Made by a program: the position numbers and the translations under genes. A DNA stretch of 64,000 nucleotides from Norana najaformis (Eukaryota; Annelida; Clitellata; Crassiclitellata; Hormogastridae): assembly GCA_964023275.1 (NCBI GenBank), contig OZ029915.1:40288738-40352737 (forward strand), read 5' to 3'. Below are positions 1-11,764 of this stretch, in pieces; position 1 is the stretch's first letter, and the number at the start of each line of letters is the position of its first letter. The notes beneath the pieces were generated by a model. It did not search any database. It was not told the origin of the DNA and was given only the letters and a program-made list of their open reading frames with translations.

Positions 1-1485
1 TTGTATGCATTGTTGCTGTAAAGTATGGGCATTTGTCTCGCGCTAACAAAGCACTTACTCACTTACTTACATACATAAATATATATGTAGCCTATACGTA
101 GGCTACTTACTTACATACATGCATGCGTACGTAATTAACAATCTAGAAGAACCTGATTGGATTTAGCCCCGGCAGACACTGCCTCGCTATATTTAATTGT
201 ATGGAAGCTCGGGAAATGCCGCACGTGGCATCAGTCGATCTTGGCAATTGTGATAGAAGACATAGAAACTATATCTCGCGGTTATCATAACGTACGAAGT
301 CAGATTTTGATAATTCTGACTGAGTAATTTTCTTGCAGTTGTGCCTATATTTGGCCGGGCACAAACTCGATCGATTGTTAAAATAACTACCGTTCTAAAA
401 TCTTTTCGATTTTATTGTCACCATGCATCATTGTCGGTCGGGGCTGTTTCAGATGGTGCAACGCTAAATTGGACAAGCCTCGCATATCACTGGCGTACAT
501 GGTCTGCATTCATATCGAACATCGTATCACGCAGGCGGCACAGCAAGCCACACACACACGCACACACAAACATACACAAACACACACAAACAAACAAATA
601 CACACAAACACGGTTGGCCAAGACTTATTAAAACGGAGAGCCGATAAATCAACATGTCTCGTGTTTGTTCTTGGAGAGGCGACTCTGGTCCTCCCGCGAG
701 CCATGTGTCCCGTTGCCCACGGGGATCGTAGTTGCGGTGGCGACCGAGGACGGTTGGCGAGTGGGACTGGGGCAGATCGTCAGACATCAGAGGGAAAGTA
801 GTGGATTCCAGGCGATCCGTCCCCTGGGAAACTTTGATGCTCCATTAATCAGGTAATTGGAGGGACGCCGCACAGGCGGACAATAGGCCTACACGGACGA
901 ATTCACGAATCTTGTTGGCGCTCACATTAGTTACCAAACCAAGTACTCACCATACTTTTAGCTTCTCCCGCTTTTTCATCTTTTCTCCCTATAGTCACCC
1001 TCCTCGTTCTCCATTCTCCATACATCCCTTTATCCCTCTTGTCGTCTTCCTTTCCCACGCTCCATTCTCCATAACTATTTCGCTCCTCTTTACTACATCC
1101 TAAGCTCCATTTGTCGTTTTCCTTAAATCCCGTCTCTTCCCCTAATTTGTCTTGTCTTATTTTTTCCTGTTTTGTACACTGTTTTCTCTCATTTCGTCTC
1201 TTTCTCTTCCCTCATTCCCTTTACATCTCCTCTCCTTCCTCTTTCCATCTTTCACTTCATCTTCTCTTCCCCATCCATCTCTGCATTCTTCCATTCTCTA
1301 CATTCTTCCCACACAGTTATATAAACCCTATACATTTACATTTATTTTACCCACCCTCCCTCGCTTCTCTCGTCTTCCTTACCACCAGAACGACCGCCCG
1401 ACAGACCGTTCCAGGAGACTATAAGATAAAACTGGAATCACAGTGGACGACATACTTCCCCAGAGGAATTCTGCCGTCTCAGCGT
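1..1485. other. Intergenic, low-complexity
   Basis: I see no supportable gene here. The stretch contains ACTTACATACAT-type tetranucleotide drift near 55-125, an (AC)-rich microsatellite at about 549-612, and a strongly pyrimidine-rich tract at about 950-1375 that makes long but compositionally biased open frames. Those frames have no conserved motif and are not called. Confidence 0.6.
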
Positions 1486-1716
1486 CTAAGCGCATTTAGC
1501 CGCTGAGTTCGCTTTAGGCTGAGATAACGACTGAAGTCCAGCCAGCAGCCGAATTATTCTGTCAGATAGCGATCGACCGATATGGCCAAGCAGTGACTGG
1601 ACCGACGGCTGAGATCCGGCTTCAACGAGCGCTGCGTTTAATCGCTCTCGTTCGGCCAGAGTAGGCAACGAAAGCAACAGGATATCAGCAAAGTGCATGA
1701 TTGTATATCCATCTGG
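1486..1716 (-). CDS. Possible terminal coding exon, unknown product (weak nuclear-receptor resemblance)
   Basis: This minus-strand open frame ends at a TAG (1486-1488) and has ordinary amino-acid composition, unlike the surrounding low-complexity DNA. It contains a hydrophobic helix-like stretch, FADILLLSLPTL, followed by a charged helical segment. The FA-x-LLL-x-LP-x-L pattern resembles helix 10 of nuclear-receptor ligand-binding domains. A CAG just upstream (minus strand, near 1717) could be a splice acceptor. I found no neighbouring exons that would complete such a domain, so this may be a chance frame or a decayed exon. Confidence 0.2.
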   Translation of the reverse strand, partial: PDGYTIMHFADILLLSLPTLAERERLNAALVEAGSQPSVQSLLGHIGRSLSDRIIRLLAGLQSLSQPKANSAAKCA

Positions 1717-2184
1717 ACGAGGCTCATACGATTACTCCACCTCGTCGAGAAAATTAGCAGACAGTCCAGTGTATCTTAAACGAAACCACTAATAATAGAC
1801 TTAAGTTTGCAAGTCCTGAATAAATCTGTAGCTTGGTTAACTTAAAGGACAGTATTCCTGAGCTTCGCAAGCACTAATCTTTGTCAATATTGTAATCATG
1901 TTAGCGAGATTAAGATCGAGGCTGAGGGAAAGACGCAATATGCCACGATTCAATTCAACTGTTGCAATGCATTGGATATTACTAGTACTAATACTAATAC
2001 TAGTTGCATTATGTATGTAGGTAGGTTGGTACCACGTAACGAATGCCCCATCCCTGGACACATTCAAGTCTCGGCTCGACATTCTTTTTTATCATATCTT
2101 ATGACTGTTGTTGATTTTTGAAATCATGCTCAGCGTTCTCTTCTTCTTCACAGGCCGTGTTACGGCGCTATCTAAATTGCCTTA

Positions 2185-2330
2185 TTAATCGTAATCTCGA
2201 GATTTCTACAGCGCCCAGCGAAAGCCAAGTCGTGGGAACCAGCTTATTTACAGTCGCTCAGTCAAAACAAAACCGATAGGCAAGAAAGATTCGGTTCCAG
2301 GTCAAGATCCAAGAGTCAGGCAGGCAGTCA
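2185..2330 (-). repeat. Dispersed retroelement 3' end, GATTAC-tail family
   Basis: Reads in minus orientation and ends in a short ATTACGATTA-type tail. The block containing ATTTCTACAGCGCCCA is shared with copies near 6.1-6.3 kb, 7.66-7.78 kb and 53.3 kb. The extension GGTTCCAGGTCAAGATC is shared with the 6.1-kb copy in opposite orientation. Most likely this is the 3' end of a 5'-truncated LINE, or a SINE using the same tail. Confidence 0.7.
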
Positions 2331-2743
2331 GATGGATGGGTGGGTAGGTAAGTAAGTAGTATTGCTAGCATTATTGTTAGTATTGGTGGTGGTAGTATAT
2401 CAAAAGTAGTAGGAATAGACAGCTGTAGTAAAAAAAGGAAAGTGTGTCCCATATCAAGTGAAACGTCAGGGAGGCGCTGATACCCTTGTCTAGGCCCTTA
2501 GTTAAGCCGGCAATGGACAAACCCCAAGGTCCTGGACACGGGGCCAGTGCATCGCAGGACTTATCATAACATAAACATTGTTTTCAGCAACAGCACAGAT
2601 TTGCCCAAAGTCCGAAACGGGAACACATTCGTCAGAAACAAGTGCAGATCTGCCAAAACTGGGCCAAGAAGATAAGACTGGACTGTTAACATTGGCCTAG
2701 GGTTCAAACCCATCCTTGTTCAGTCCCCATCCAACCTTGTTCC

Positions 2744-3634
2744 GAATACATATTGAGCTGAAGTAAGCGAATACACGTTGAGCTGAAGTAAGCGAATATA
2801 TATTGAGCTGAAGTAAGCGAATACACATTGAGCTGAAGTAAGCGAATATATATTGAGCTGAAGTAAGCGAATACACATTGAGCTGAAGTAAGCGAATATA
2901 TATTGAGCTGAAGTAAGCGAATACACATTGAGCTGAAGTAAGCGAATACACATTGAGCTGAAGTAAGCGAATATATATTGAGCTGAAGTAAGCGAATACA
3001 CATTGAGCTGAAGTAAGCGAATACACATTGAGCTGAAGTAAGCGAATATATATTGAGCTGAAGTAAGCGAATACACATTGAGCTGAAGTAAGCGAATACA
3101 CATTGAGCTGAAGTAAGCGAATATATATTGAGCTGAAGTAAGCGAATACACATTGAGCTGAAGTAAGCGAATACACATTGAGCTGAAGTAAGCGAATATA
3201 TATTGAGCTGAAGCGAATATACATTGAGCTGAAGTAAGCGAATATATATTGAGCTGAAGTAAGCGAATATATATTGAGCTGAAGTAAGCGAATACACATT
3301 GAGCTGAAGTAAGCGAATACACATTGAGCTGAAGTAAGCGAATATATATTGAGCTGAAGTAAGCGAATACACATTGAGCTGAAGTAAGCGAATATATATT
3401 GAGCTGAAGTAAGCGAATACACATTGAGCTGAAGTAAGCGAATATATATTGAGCTGAAGTAAGCGAATATATATTGAGCTGAAGTAAGCGAATACACATT
3501 GAGCTGAAGTAAGCGAATATATATTGAGCTGAAGTAAGCGAATATATATTGAGCTGAAGTAAGCGAATACATACTGAGCTGAAGTAAGCGAATATATATT
3601 GAGCTGAAGTAAGCGAATACATACTGAGCTGAAG
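2744..3634. repeat. 25-bp minisatellite, about 36 units
   Basis: Tandem units follow the pattern GAAT-(six variable bases)-TGAGCTGAAGTAAGC. The variable six bases are mostly ATATAT or ACACAT, with ACATAT, ACACGT or ACATAC at the edges. Unit 20 (about 3215) lacks four bases. From about 2919 to 3218 the two variants follow a regular order (ACACAT, ACACAT, ATATAT) four times, giving a 75-bp higher-order repeat. No minus-strand phase contains a stop, so long repetitive frames of 222-344 codons appear in all three frames. They are a by-product of the unit sequence and are not called as genes. Confidence 0.95.
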
Positions 3635-3798
3635 GGCTCAGAGACAAAACCAGCTCGAAGCTGAAAGCATTTTCATAGTTAAGCAACAGGTGGTTTTCTT
3701 TTACTTTCAGCAAAAGTACTTTAGAACACAATTATAAGCTCAAGAACCCAAAAATATGCCAAATGCAAATGTAAATTGCTCGTGTTAAGTCCTCGTTT

Positions 3799-3951
3799 GC
3801 TCAGCAGACGGCTTTTGTTGTTGTTGGCCCTTCTCTATGGAATGAACTTCCGCCTTTGTTTTGTGCAAGGGTCTCTGTTGGTGACAGAGCTGTCAGCTTG
3901 TTTAAAGACGTTCTTATTTCCCAGGGGCTCTCATGCTGGAAGCGCCTCTGA
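3799..3951 (+). pseudogene. Non-LTR retrotransposon fragment (RT protein C-terminus)
   Basis: The plus-strand frame encodes AFVVVGPSLWNELPP followed by a basic segment and a TGA at 3949-3951. The signature 'GP-x-LWN-x-LP' marks the extreme C-terminus of many jockey/CR1-type LINE ORF2 proteins. The following bases to about 4000 (AAGCGCTATATAAGTTATC...) look like the element's short 3' tail. The rest of ORF2 is missing, so this is a 5'-truncated insertion and not an active copy. Confidence 0.75.
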
Positions 3952-4000
3952 GTAGTTTGTTCCGTAAGAAGCGCTATATAAGTTATCAAATACAATGCAG

Positions 4001-6085
4001 TACAAGTAAATTGCATTTATATTATGCACTTTCCATAGCAAATGTAAATCCTTGACTCCATTGGCAGAACCAGAAGACGATAAAGGGGAACGAACTTTTA
4101 CATGATTGAACTGATTTTTTTACTTGTTTTCTAGTATTTGCAACTTTTGAGAAATCAAGACTACTTTCATTCAGCCCATGATCTTTTCTCTTGTGTATTA
4201 CCGGTAGTTTTCCAGGATTCTAAACTTTATTTCCTTCCCTATATATTATCATGACTGTTTTTACTCCACAAATTCTATCAGCAACCCTTACCCAAACACC
4301 AACTCATTGGCATGGCCCCCAGTGGCCCCTCAATCAACTGGGGAGAGAGCATGGCCGGATTGCCCCATGTCTGGATTCACCCTTGCTTGGCCCTGCTCAT
4401 TTTTCAATGCATTCATTAGTGAGGTCATTTACCACAAGTACGCACAGTCATCATATAACTGTTAATAGTCAAGATGAGTATTAAGCAACCCATAGAACTG
4501 TTACATCACAGGCCACGATGTGATGTTCCTGCAATGTCCTTGTCAAATCTGCTACACTGAATTCTAACATTCAAACCACAATTAAAAACAGAATGGTCTT
4601 CGATCGCTGGCAAAATAGAGGCAGAGAAAGGTCAAGAAGCTGAAGTTCAAAGGTCGCACTGCAGACTGTTCCAGATTGAAGGACCAACCATTGTGAAGCC
4701 ACAATGTCACACTGCAGATGTATGGGACGGAGGGACAACCAGAGCACCCTGTGCTGCAGAGCGAAGTGATCTATGGCCAGGGACAGTTACACCGAAACAC
4801 ATAGCTCCCTAAGACAGGATGATGTTCGATGACAGATCTGGTAATGATGTTACACATCATATGAACAAAGTAAAGACATTATTCAAACAAGAAAGGTGCT
4901 GGTAATAAATCAGTAATTATTTGGAATTATGCCTAATAAAGCTTAAAATTGCCAAAAAAACAAGTAACATTCCAAGTTCAAAATTTTCTAATGCCAATCC
5001 ATCATAACATTTTTCAGAATACACGTAAGTAAGCAAGTAGCCTTTTATTAATGTAAGATAAATGCTCACAATTTACAAAATACACAGTTGACGTAATTAA
5101 CTGTTACTGTCAACCAGGAACAGCCATAATGGCCCATCCACAGCAGCTACTGTGAGTAGTCATCATGTTCACTTTATGTATACAGTTCGAAGAATGGGGA
5201 GTTCATAAGTAGCTGTTTGATGTTCACAGAGACAATGATGAATTTGAAGCATAATGTCCAATGTCAGAAGATTCTTGCCAACAGTAGTGTGTCAAGAGTC
5301 TTCGCCACAGATGGTGTGTTGCTAGCAACTTGATGGTCCAAATCACAGCTTACAGCTGAAGCACATGGAAACCCTGGTCACTTGTTACTTCATCCAAAAG
5401 ACGGTGGCAGCCACTGAGTGACAATAGGAAGCAAGGATAAATCATCCAAAACCAGTAAATCCACTTGACTGACTCAGTAAACACAGCAGAAGTTGACTCC
5501 GATGCAAAATATATCTAAATTCATGAGATCCTTTCAAACAAATACACATTTCTTTGGAACTAAAACTGGCACCAATCGGATGTTCCGCCAGCGAGATCCC
5601 AAACTTGAGTGCATCGTTATTCAAATGGCTGACTTTAAGATGACACCTGACTGTTATTTGCTGACATCAGTATAATGCCTCACTTTTATTTGTCTCAAAG
5701 TATATTTTAGTACATCCTGGGTTTTTGAATTAGTTAACCAAATTTGGAATTGGACGACATGACGGTTTATATATGCAAAGCACCTCCTGCTGTTCACACA
5801 GGAAGCAAAACACAACAGAGTTGTTTAAAATTTTTGACTAAATTTACATTATGTGGCTCTAGTAGTGAAGTTCACTTTTTTTGTCATAAAATCACTGGAG
5901 ATTACCCTTGAATTACTGGAGATTGCTGTTTCCCAGGGAATTTTAAATATTCCGTAAATTCCTTCGGCATGGCAAAAGTAATACTTTTAACACAAAAAGT
6001 GCAATTAAGAAAGTTAATCAGTATTTACAGCAAAGTGTAACTGTTAAGTAGTCTTTACAAAGGTTTTACCACCCCTTCTTCCTCT
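4001..6085. other. Intergenic, no gene recognised
   Basis: Only short frames without conserved motifs are present. A segment at about 4595-4650 (containing GCTGGCAAAATAGAGGCAGA) matches a segment at about 25399-25455, which indicates a dispersed repeat. No RNA gene or clear regulatory element was recognised. Confidence 0.5.
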
Positions 6086-6089
6086 TGTC

Positions 6090-6290
6090 TCTCCTCTCCA
6101 ACTCCAAACACCAGCCCCCATAGCTGCACGCTGTCTCTTGGCTTGACTTTTCGATCTTGACCTGGAACCGAATCATTTTTGCATATCGATTTTGTTTTGA
6201 CTGAGCGCCTGTGAATAACCTGGTCCCCATGGCACGTCTTTCATTGGGCGCTGTAGAAATCTTGGAATTACGATTACGATCACACATATT
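6090..6290 (+). repeat. Dispersed retroelement 3' end, GATTAC-tail family
   Basis: Plus-orientation copy of the family seen at 2185-2330. It carries GATCTTGACCTGGAACCGAA, then the 'gagcgc...gaataa...gcgctgtagaaatc' core, and ends in ATTACGATTACGATCACA. The coding part of the parent LINE is not visible. Confidence 0.75.
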
Positions 6291-7655
6291 TACTTAATAT
6301 ACCAGCTATACACCAGACAGAGTGTGCAAAATCACCAGCAAAGATGCTGATTAATGATGATCAACTTTTGAATTCACTGATGGCACAGAGACACAAGTAC
6401 ACAAGTACCACCTTTGGGAAAATAATCAAAAGGTGTAGTGTAATTATGTAAGTAAATTTGGTCCAAAACTCTGTCAAAAACTGTCAAAATGCCAAATTTG
6501 CTCAGCTATAAATTTTTTTCCATTGTTGATTTTTCAGTGTGTCTTAATTTCAGTCTTTGAATTTAAGATGAATGACTGTTTTCTTCTGATTTCAACATCT
6601 TTTGCTGTCGTTTTCCTACAAAATCAAGTTCAAAATTTCTAAATATCTGTTTCTAATTAGACAAGTTATAATCATAACAAAATAATGAAGAACATTTTCC
6701 TCAAAAAATTTAACAGCCAATGACAATTTACTTACACAGAAAACACCAGTTGTAACTTATACTGAAACAGGTGTACTGGCATTACTATACCTCTTGCCAT
6801 CAGAATGGCATATAATGAATAAACAAAGCTCCAGTATTGAATAGTCTAAGAGGTAAAGGTAACACAGTGGCTTACACACCTCCGTCAAAACTCCACATAA
6901 TGGGCCTAAGGTTTGAAGGTTATTTTTGCATCAAGCAAAAACGTGATTGAATTAATCCAACAACAAAACAGATCAAAACTGGTGTTGGTATTCATTTACT
7001 AACCCAGTTTTTCAACGACAGAAAGATTTCTTACAAACTCAACTAAATAAAGTCAAAAAGTTTAAGTAGCCCAAGCTGGATTATAGCATGGCCCTTGACA
7101 AACTGCTGACAGCAACTCCCAAACAGCTATTCTGTTATCCACATACATGAGTGAGATACAAAACCTTGCTATTGCTTGCTTTTCTACTGTATATGATTAA
7201 GATTAAGCTTCCGCATAGTTGGTGTCAGTGCCAAGCGGTAAATGCATCAGCTCTTAAATTCTGCACCATGAGTTCGACTCTTATGTGTTTTATGTGAAAG
7301 TGATGCAGAAACATTGCTTGATCATGGCTAACACTGTACTTATAGATACAAGGCAGACTTTATAGGGCACAGTAAATACTGGTAGTTATCAGTAAATACA
7401 GGTGCAGATATTGTTATATGATTAACAATCATATGGAAGTTCCAACATTGTCATAACATTATACGACCAAGATTAAGGTTTGGCATTTGCAACAACATTT
7501 CCTACAACTCCTTGTATTGGGTGTAATATCTGTTAATTCTTTGCACTTGTTTTCTAGTCTCAAGTAATTTGCTACAAATTCTCAGGGACCGTTTCTATAT
7601 TGGGCGAAAAAGTAGTAAGGCAAATTTGGGCGAGGCCCATACCACGCCGCCTCCA
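6291..7655. other. Intergenic, AT-rich, no gene recognised
   Basis: AT-rich unique-looking sequence with no open frame of note and no recognisable RNA gene or transposon terminus. Confidence 0.5.
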
Positions 7656-7659
7656 ACAA

Positions 7660-7775
7660 AATCGTAATCGTAATCTCGAGATTTCTACAGCACCCAACGA
7701 AAGTCACGTCACGGGGACTAGCTTATTCACAGCGTTCAGTCAAAACCAAATCGATAGGCAAGAGGCTGAACAAGG
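7660..7775 (-). repeat. Dispersed retroelement 3' end, GATTAC-tail family
   Basis: Minus-orientation copy that begins (in plus coordinates) with ATCGTAATCGTAATCTCGAG and continues with the family core ATTTCTACAGCACCCAACGA. It is flanked by unrelated sequence, consistent with an independent short insertion. Confidence 0.75.
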
Positions 7776-8544
7776 TGACTATTATCTTCATCCACGCTTT
7801 TGTGGCAGCCAAACTGGGGATCAGATCAAGCAGCGGATCACCCAAAGCAGGACTAGGGTTGCTCAGGGAGATGGCATACAGGTTGGCAAATGGAAACAAC
7901 CAGGCACCTACTCACAACAGAGTTGGACGAAAAGGTCAATACAGAATTACTCTGAATGGCGGATTGTCTATATTATTTACTTAAAGAAAGGTAGGAAATA
8001 GCCAACTCATTGGTTAGTGATATACACTGGTGTTGAGAATGCAGTGTAGAAGGATTTAGATCAATGCACGCCACCTTTGTAGTCTGTGTAAGTGTTGTAA
8101 ATCGGATGTAATATGAAATCCCAGATAGGCCGACTGAAGAAAATTAACAACGACGTGGTGACAAAAACCACCTGAAATCGTCGTGCACCCCTCGCAGTTT
8201 TGAACTTAAGCATGTTTATTAATTAAATTGGCGCAATTTAATCCAATACGAATGACCTCTACAGCACTTCCGGCTAATTCGCTGAATAAAATATTCGTAT
8301 GAGAAACAGAATCTGGAATCATGGATAAGTAAGTATGAAAGCAAGACAACCATGCTAGGCGAAATGTAGATGGAAGGGATCGAAAATTACAAAACCAATG
8401 CACATAAATATGATTTAGATGTAATTTAAAATTAAACCGTGCCATTCAGCTTAAACCTATGAAGATTTTAGTGTTGATTCTTTTAACAATAGGGGTTTCT
8501 TGTATCAACATTCTAGTTACTCAAGGATTATCCTATCGAAATTA

Positions 8545-8840
8545 ATAATCGTAATCGTAAACTCGAAATTTCCAAAGCGCTACTTAAAAGCTAAGCGCAA
8601 AGCTTATTCACGAGCGCTGCGTCAAGTTCTTGGAGTTGTCCAAAGATGCCATGTCCAGAACCAACTCCGGTTGCCAGAAGACCAGAGACAGTAGGGGAGA
8701 GGAGGCTAGGGTGGGTTGTGTTTAAGTTGAGAGAAATGGGAAGACTGATCAGGGTGGGATTTCTTGCTAGCTGTGATAAAATGTCTTCCTTGTGATGGAT
8801 TTGGGTACTGGGGAAGTAAGAGAAGAAGAAATATTTTCTT
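8545..8840 (-). pseudogene. Non-LTR retrotransposon 3' end with coding remnant
   Basis: In minus orientation the segment encodes a degenerate C-terminal remnant including SHFSQLKHNPP and ends in an ATTACGATTA tail. The copy at 32.2-32.6 kb shares the peptide SHFSQLKHN and the tail, so both derive from one LINE family whose 3' UTR is the GATTAC-tail repeat. Frames are interrupted and no RT domain is present. Confidence 0.75.
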
Positions 8841-9250
8841 TGACTCAAAAGTCGAACCATGGTAATACTCGTGGCGGTAAGTCCGCAAATCACGTAAGGC
8901 GTTAATAATTGTATAATTGGCGTGAAGCGTCTAGAACTCTAGATATCAATACTTAGAGTCAGAAGGCTTTAAACTACTATGGCCAACCTGAATTAATTAG
9001 GCCCTGTAGTTTCAAAAGGTGACGTCAAGCCTGCCTTCGTTCAGCGCAGTCTTGTTGAGGTCGACTATTAGGCTACTTTCTCCGCAGGCCAGACATTTTC
9101 CCAATAGGCTACATTTAGTGTTAGGGTGTTGAAAAGGACAGGATTCCGCGTGTCGATTGGATTCAGTTACAGTTCCATGGATATCTTTTAATGTCAGGTT
9201 TAGTGGTTGGCCGCTTGGTACTACTGGCACGACGCTGGCTGGCGCTATGT

Positions 9251-9316
9251 GATTAAGCACTGCCAAGCCCGGTTAAAACTTGGTTGGGCGACCGTCAAGT
9301 GAATACCAGGCCACTT
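9251..9316 (+). repeat. 5S rRNA-like segment (possible 5S-derived SINE or pseudogene)
   Basis: GATTAAGC...CCCGGTTAAAACTTGGTTGGGCGACCGT...GAATACCAGG follows the 3' half of metazoan 5S rRNA, including the regions of the box A, intermediate and box C internal promoter elements (compare TTAAGC, CCGGTTAGTACTTGG, TGGGCGACC and GAATACC in 5S). The 5' half of 5S is not recognisable upstream, so it is not a functional 5S gene. A SINE3-type element or retropseudogene is the best guess. Confidence 0.55.
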
Positions 9317-10340
9317 AGTGCTCACTCAGTCCTCCATTCTTTCGAGGTCGGTAAATTACTTTCAGTGTAATTTGTTGTTGGACTGTCCTAGTCACGTTTG
9401 TGCTTAAGCGGCATGATCCTTCGACAGTCATATCATGAGTACGCTTCTGAGGCATTTCCACAGAGGCGTGTTAATAGCTGTACTAAATTTTCTTTTTACC
9501 CTGATTAAGCAAAGGCTAACTTTTGTCACACGTAGAGTGACACTTCTTATCACCCAATGTTGGGAATTACTATTTGATTCATGCTCCATATTCTTTATAC
9601 AACTTGGAGCAAATCCTTTGCTGAAGAACATCCGCCACTTATGTCTCTTTAGGCTTATGGGACATAGCTCTATAAACAAGCTGTGTATGTACGAAAGTAT
9701 TACCAGACTTAGTCAGTTTAGTCGTTGATGGAAGTAAGTAGGCTATTGTAGTACATTACATGGCACAGTAAGCCTAGTCACTAGGGAAGTTATTGGAGTT
9801 GTGAGAAAAGAAGGAGGAGAGAGTAGAGATAGACAGGGAAGACGTAGTCAACAGCTGAACGATATGAGGTAGGACTTCTTCAGCGTTGCATCGAGATATA
9901 GCGGTCAGTTGCTTAGACTAGCCAGTGAAACATTAGGAACAGATGTTGCATTGACCAATTCTGAGAGGAAACTTATCATCTTCAGAAGGTAGGCCGCCGA
10001 TACAGGAGGCCACGACTAGATACAGCGAACAGAACGAACTAGGTTAGAAGGGCAATCTAAGTAATGATTCAACCCCAGCAGAAATCCATAGGCATCAGCA
10101 GCAGCAGCGGTAGCAGCAGCAACGACAAAGAACATACCTCTGAGTACAACTCATAACCAGCTCTGCAAGGCCTATCCAGCTATGCACAGCCAACTAGAGA
10201 CAGAAATGGAAGAATTCTAATTCTAGCAGAGACGGTCAGACAAAGTCTACTCAGGAGCCGCAGTGTGGTCAGTGCTTCAGTCTGAAGTGAGCCGTTCAGA
10301 AGTCAGTCGGAGTCCAGCTGCCAGACAAATCAGTCGAATA
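9317..10340. other. Intergenic, downstream of eya
   Basis: No gene recognised. Contains short CAG/GCA-rich stretches near 10090-10115. It lies 3' of the eya stop codon (10959, minus strand) and may include 3' UTR or termination sequence, but no clear polyadenylation signal was identified. Confidence 0.4.
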
Positions 10341-10345
10341 TCTCT

Positions 10346-10349
<4 letters not shown>

Positions 10350-10418
<69 letters not shown>
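10350..10418. repeat. (GA)n microsatellite
   Basis: About 34 uninterrupted GA dinucleotides. Confidence 0.95.
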
Positions 10419-10419
<1 letters not shown>

Positions 10420-10958
10420 AGGAGATAGGACGCAGTAAAATGTAAAGAAGATAGTCTAGCGTCTTCAGGTGCTGCAGTAATCGCTATGGGTAGAATTAGA
10501 TCTTAAAGTTTGTCGTAGGCTAAAGTTTCTCGCTCGCTCCGTTATGAAGTCTGATTGAACAAGACTTTCGCTCGCGTTACTACAGACATTGTATCAGAAA
10601 GACATTCGTATGAAGAATGATAATCGAATAAACGATGAAAACTGAACAATGCGAACTGGATGAGAAACCTTCATCATAATCGGTAGAAGTGAACTATATC
10701 ATATACTCTATATGTCTACTTGCCATTCGTCCTCAATTGTTTTTATGTTATATCAGTCAACATTTTCATTGATGTAACATAACATCAGTCAACATTTTGC
10801 AGATGTGTTCAGTCTTTAGGGTCGTCGTGCATTCACCGTTTTTCCCAAAGCAGATTCGCGCTTGTGCATCGCAGAAGAACGACAGTTTTTTTGGCCATCG
10901 ATGGACGACCATGGCTTCGCAGACCCTGGCGAAATTCGCCTGCGTTTTTGTAGCTCTT

Positions 10959-11039
10959 CTACAGGTAGCCAAGATCGACAGCGTGTTTAAAGGAGTAAAG
11001 ATCCGAGAGATTCGATATTCTCCAGAAGGGCCAACATCT
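10959..11039 (-). CDS. eya: eya terminal exon
   Basis: Acceptor TTGCAG ends at 11040. The exon encodes 26 residues beginning RCWPFWRIS and ending DLGYL, then TAG. The 'PFWRIS...SDL...DLGYL' pattern is the invariant EYA C-terminus. Phase 0 start matches the previous exon. Confidence 0.95.
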   Translation of the reverse strand, partial: RCWPFWRISNLSDLYSFKHAVDLGYL

Positions 11040-11707
11040 CTGCAACAGAAGAACAAAGCGTTTCGCGTTCACCAAGAAGTTCACTCGAAGTCAAATGCAT
11101 ATAATTTTTACATTTCTAATCAACAACTTACTTTTGGCAATGGTAATGAAATTCGTGCAAAAAACGAGACAGCAAAAACTGAATTCTAAGCCACATTTCT
11201 ACTCAGGTGTCCATTAATTTTGAACTCGGCACCCTACTCATAAAGGTGTGCGTACATTGCACCATAACTGAGTTCCAATGTCGCAGCAATCGCGCTTGGA
11301 TATGAAGAAGGCCTAGCGGTCCTACAAGTTATACCTTCATAAGTTAATCGTTTCCTGGCCGATACTGATCGAGTAACATTTAAGCAAAAATGCGTTTTGA
11401 AAATTAAAGTTTCGTATTAAGAATGCATATTATTAATCTTGTTGGCCAAAGAGCTTTTTATGTAGAAATGTTGAACAAATCCGATTTGTTGTTAAATAAC
11501 AGTTCTTCACTGAAGACAAGCAGTCTTCAACAAGGTATACTCTGAAGTTCTCGACAACCCAGTGCATATAGCTAGGCCAACGTACATTACACCAATGAAT
11601 AGGACACACGATTTCTGTAATTGCTACCTACATAATAATTCTCCTAGAGGCGTGTGTACACACTAGGCCTACGTAGTCCAACAGTGGCGCTGTCTGAGAA
11701 GAATGAA

Positions 11708-11764
<57 letters not shown>

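Noticed and set aside
2697-3731. Long minus-strand frames (222-344 codons) of repeating SLTSAQYIFAYFSS-type sequence
   Set aside because: They are the translation of the 25-bp minisatellite and are open in all three frames at once. There is no domain and no splice context.
10797-11189. 130-codon plus-strand frame
   Set aside because: It is the antisense shadow of the eya terminal exon, with no conserved motif of its own.
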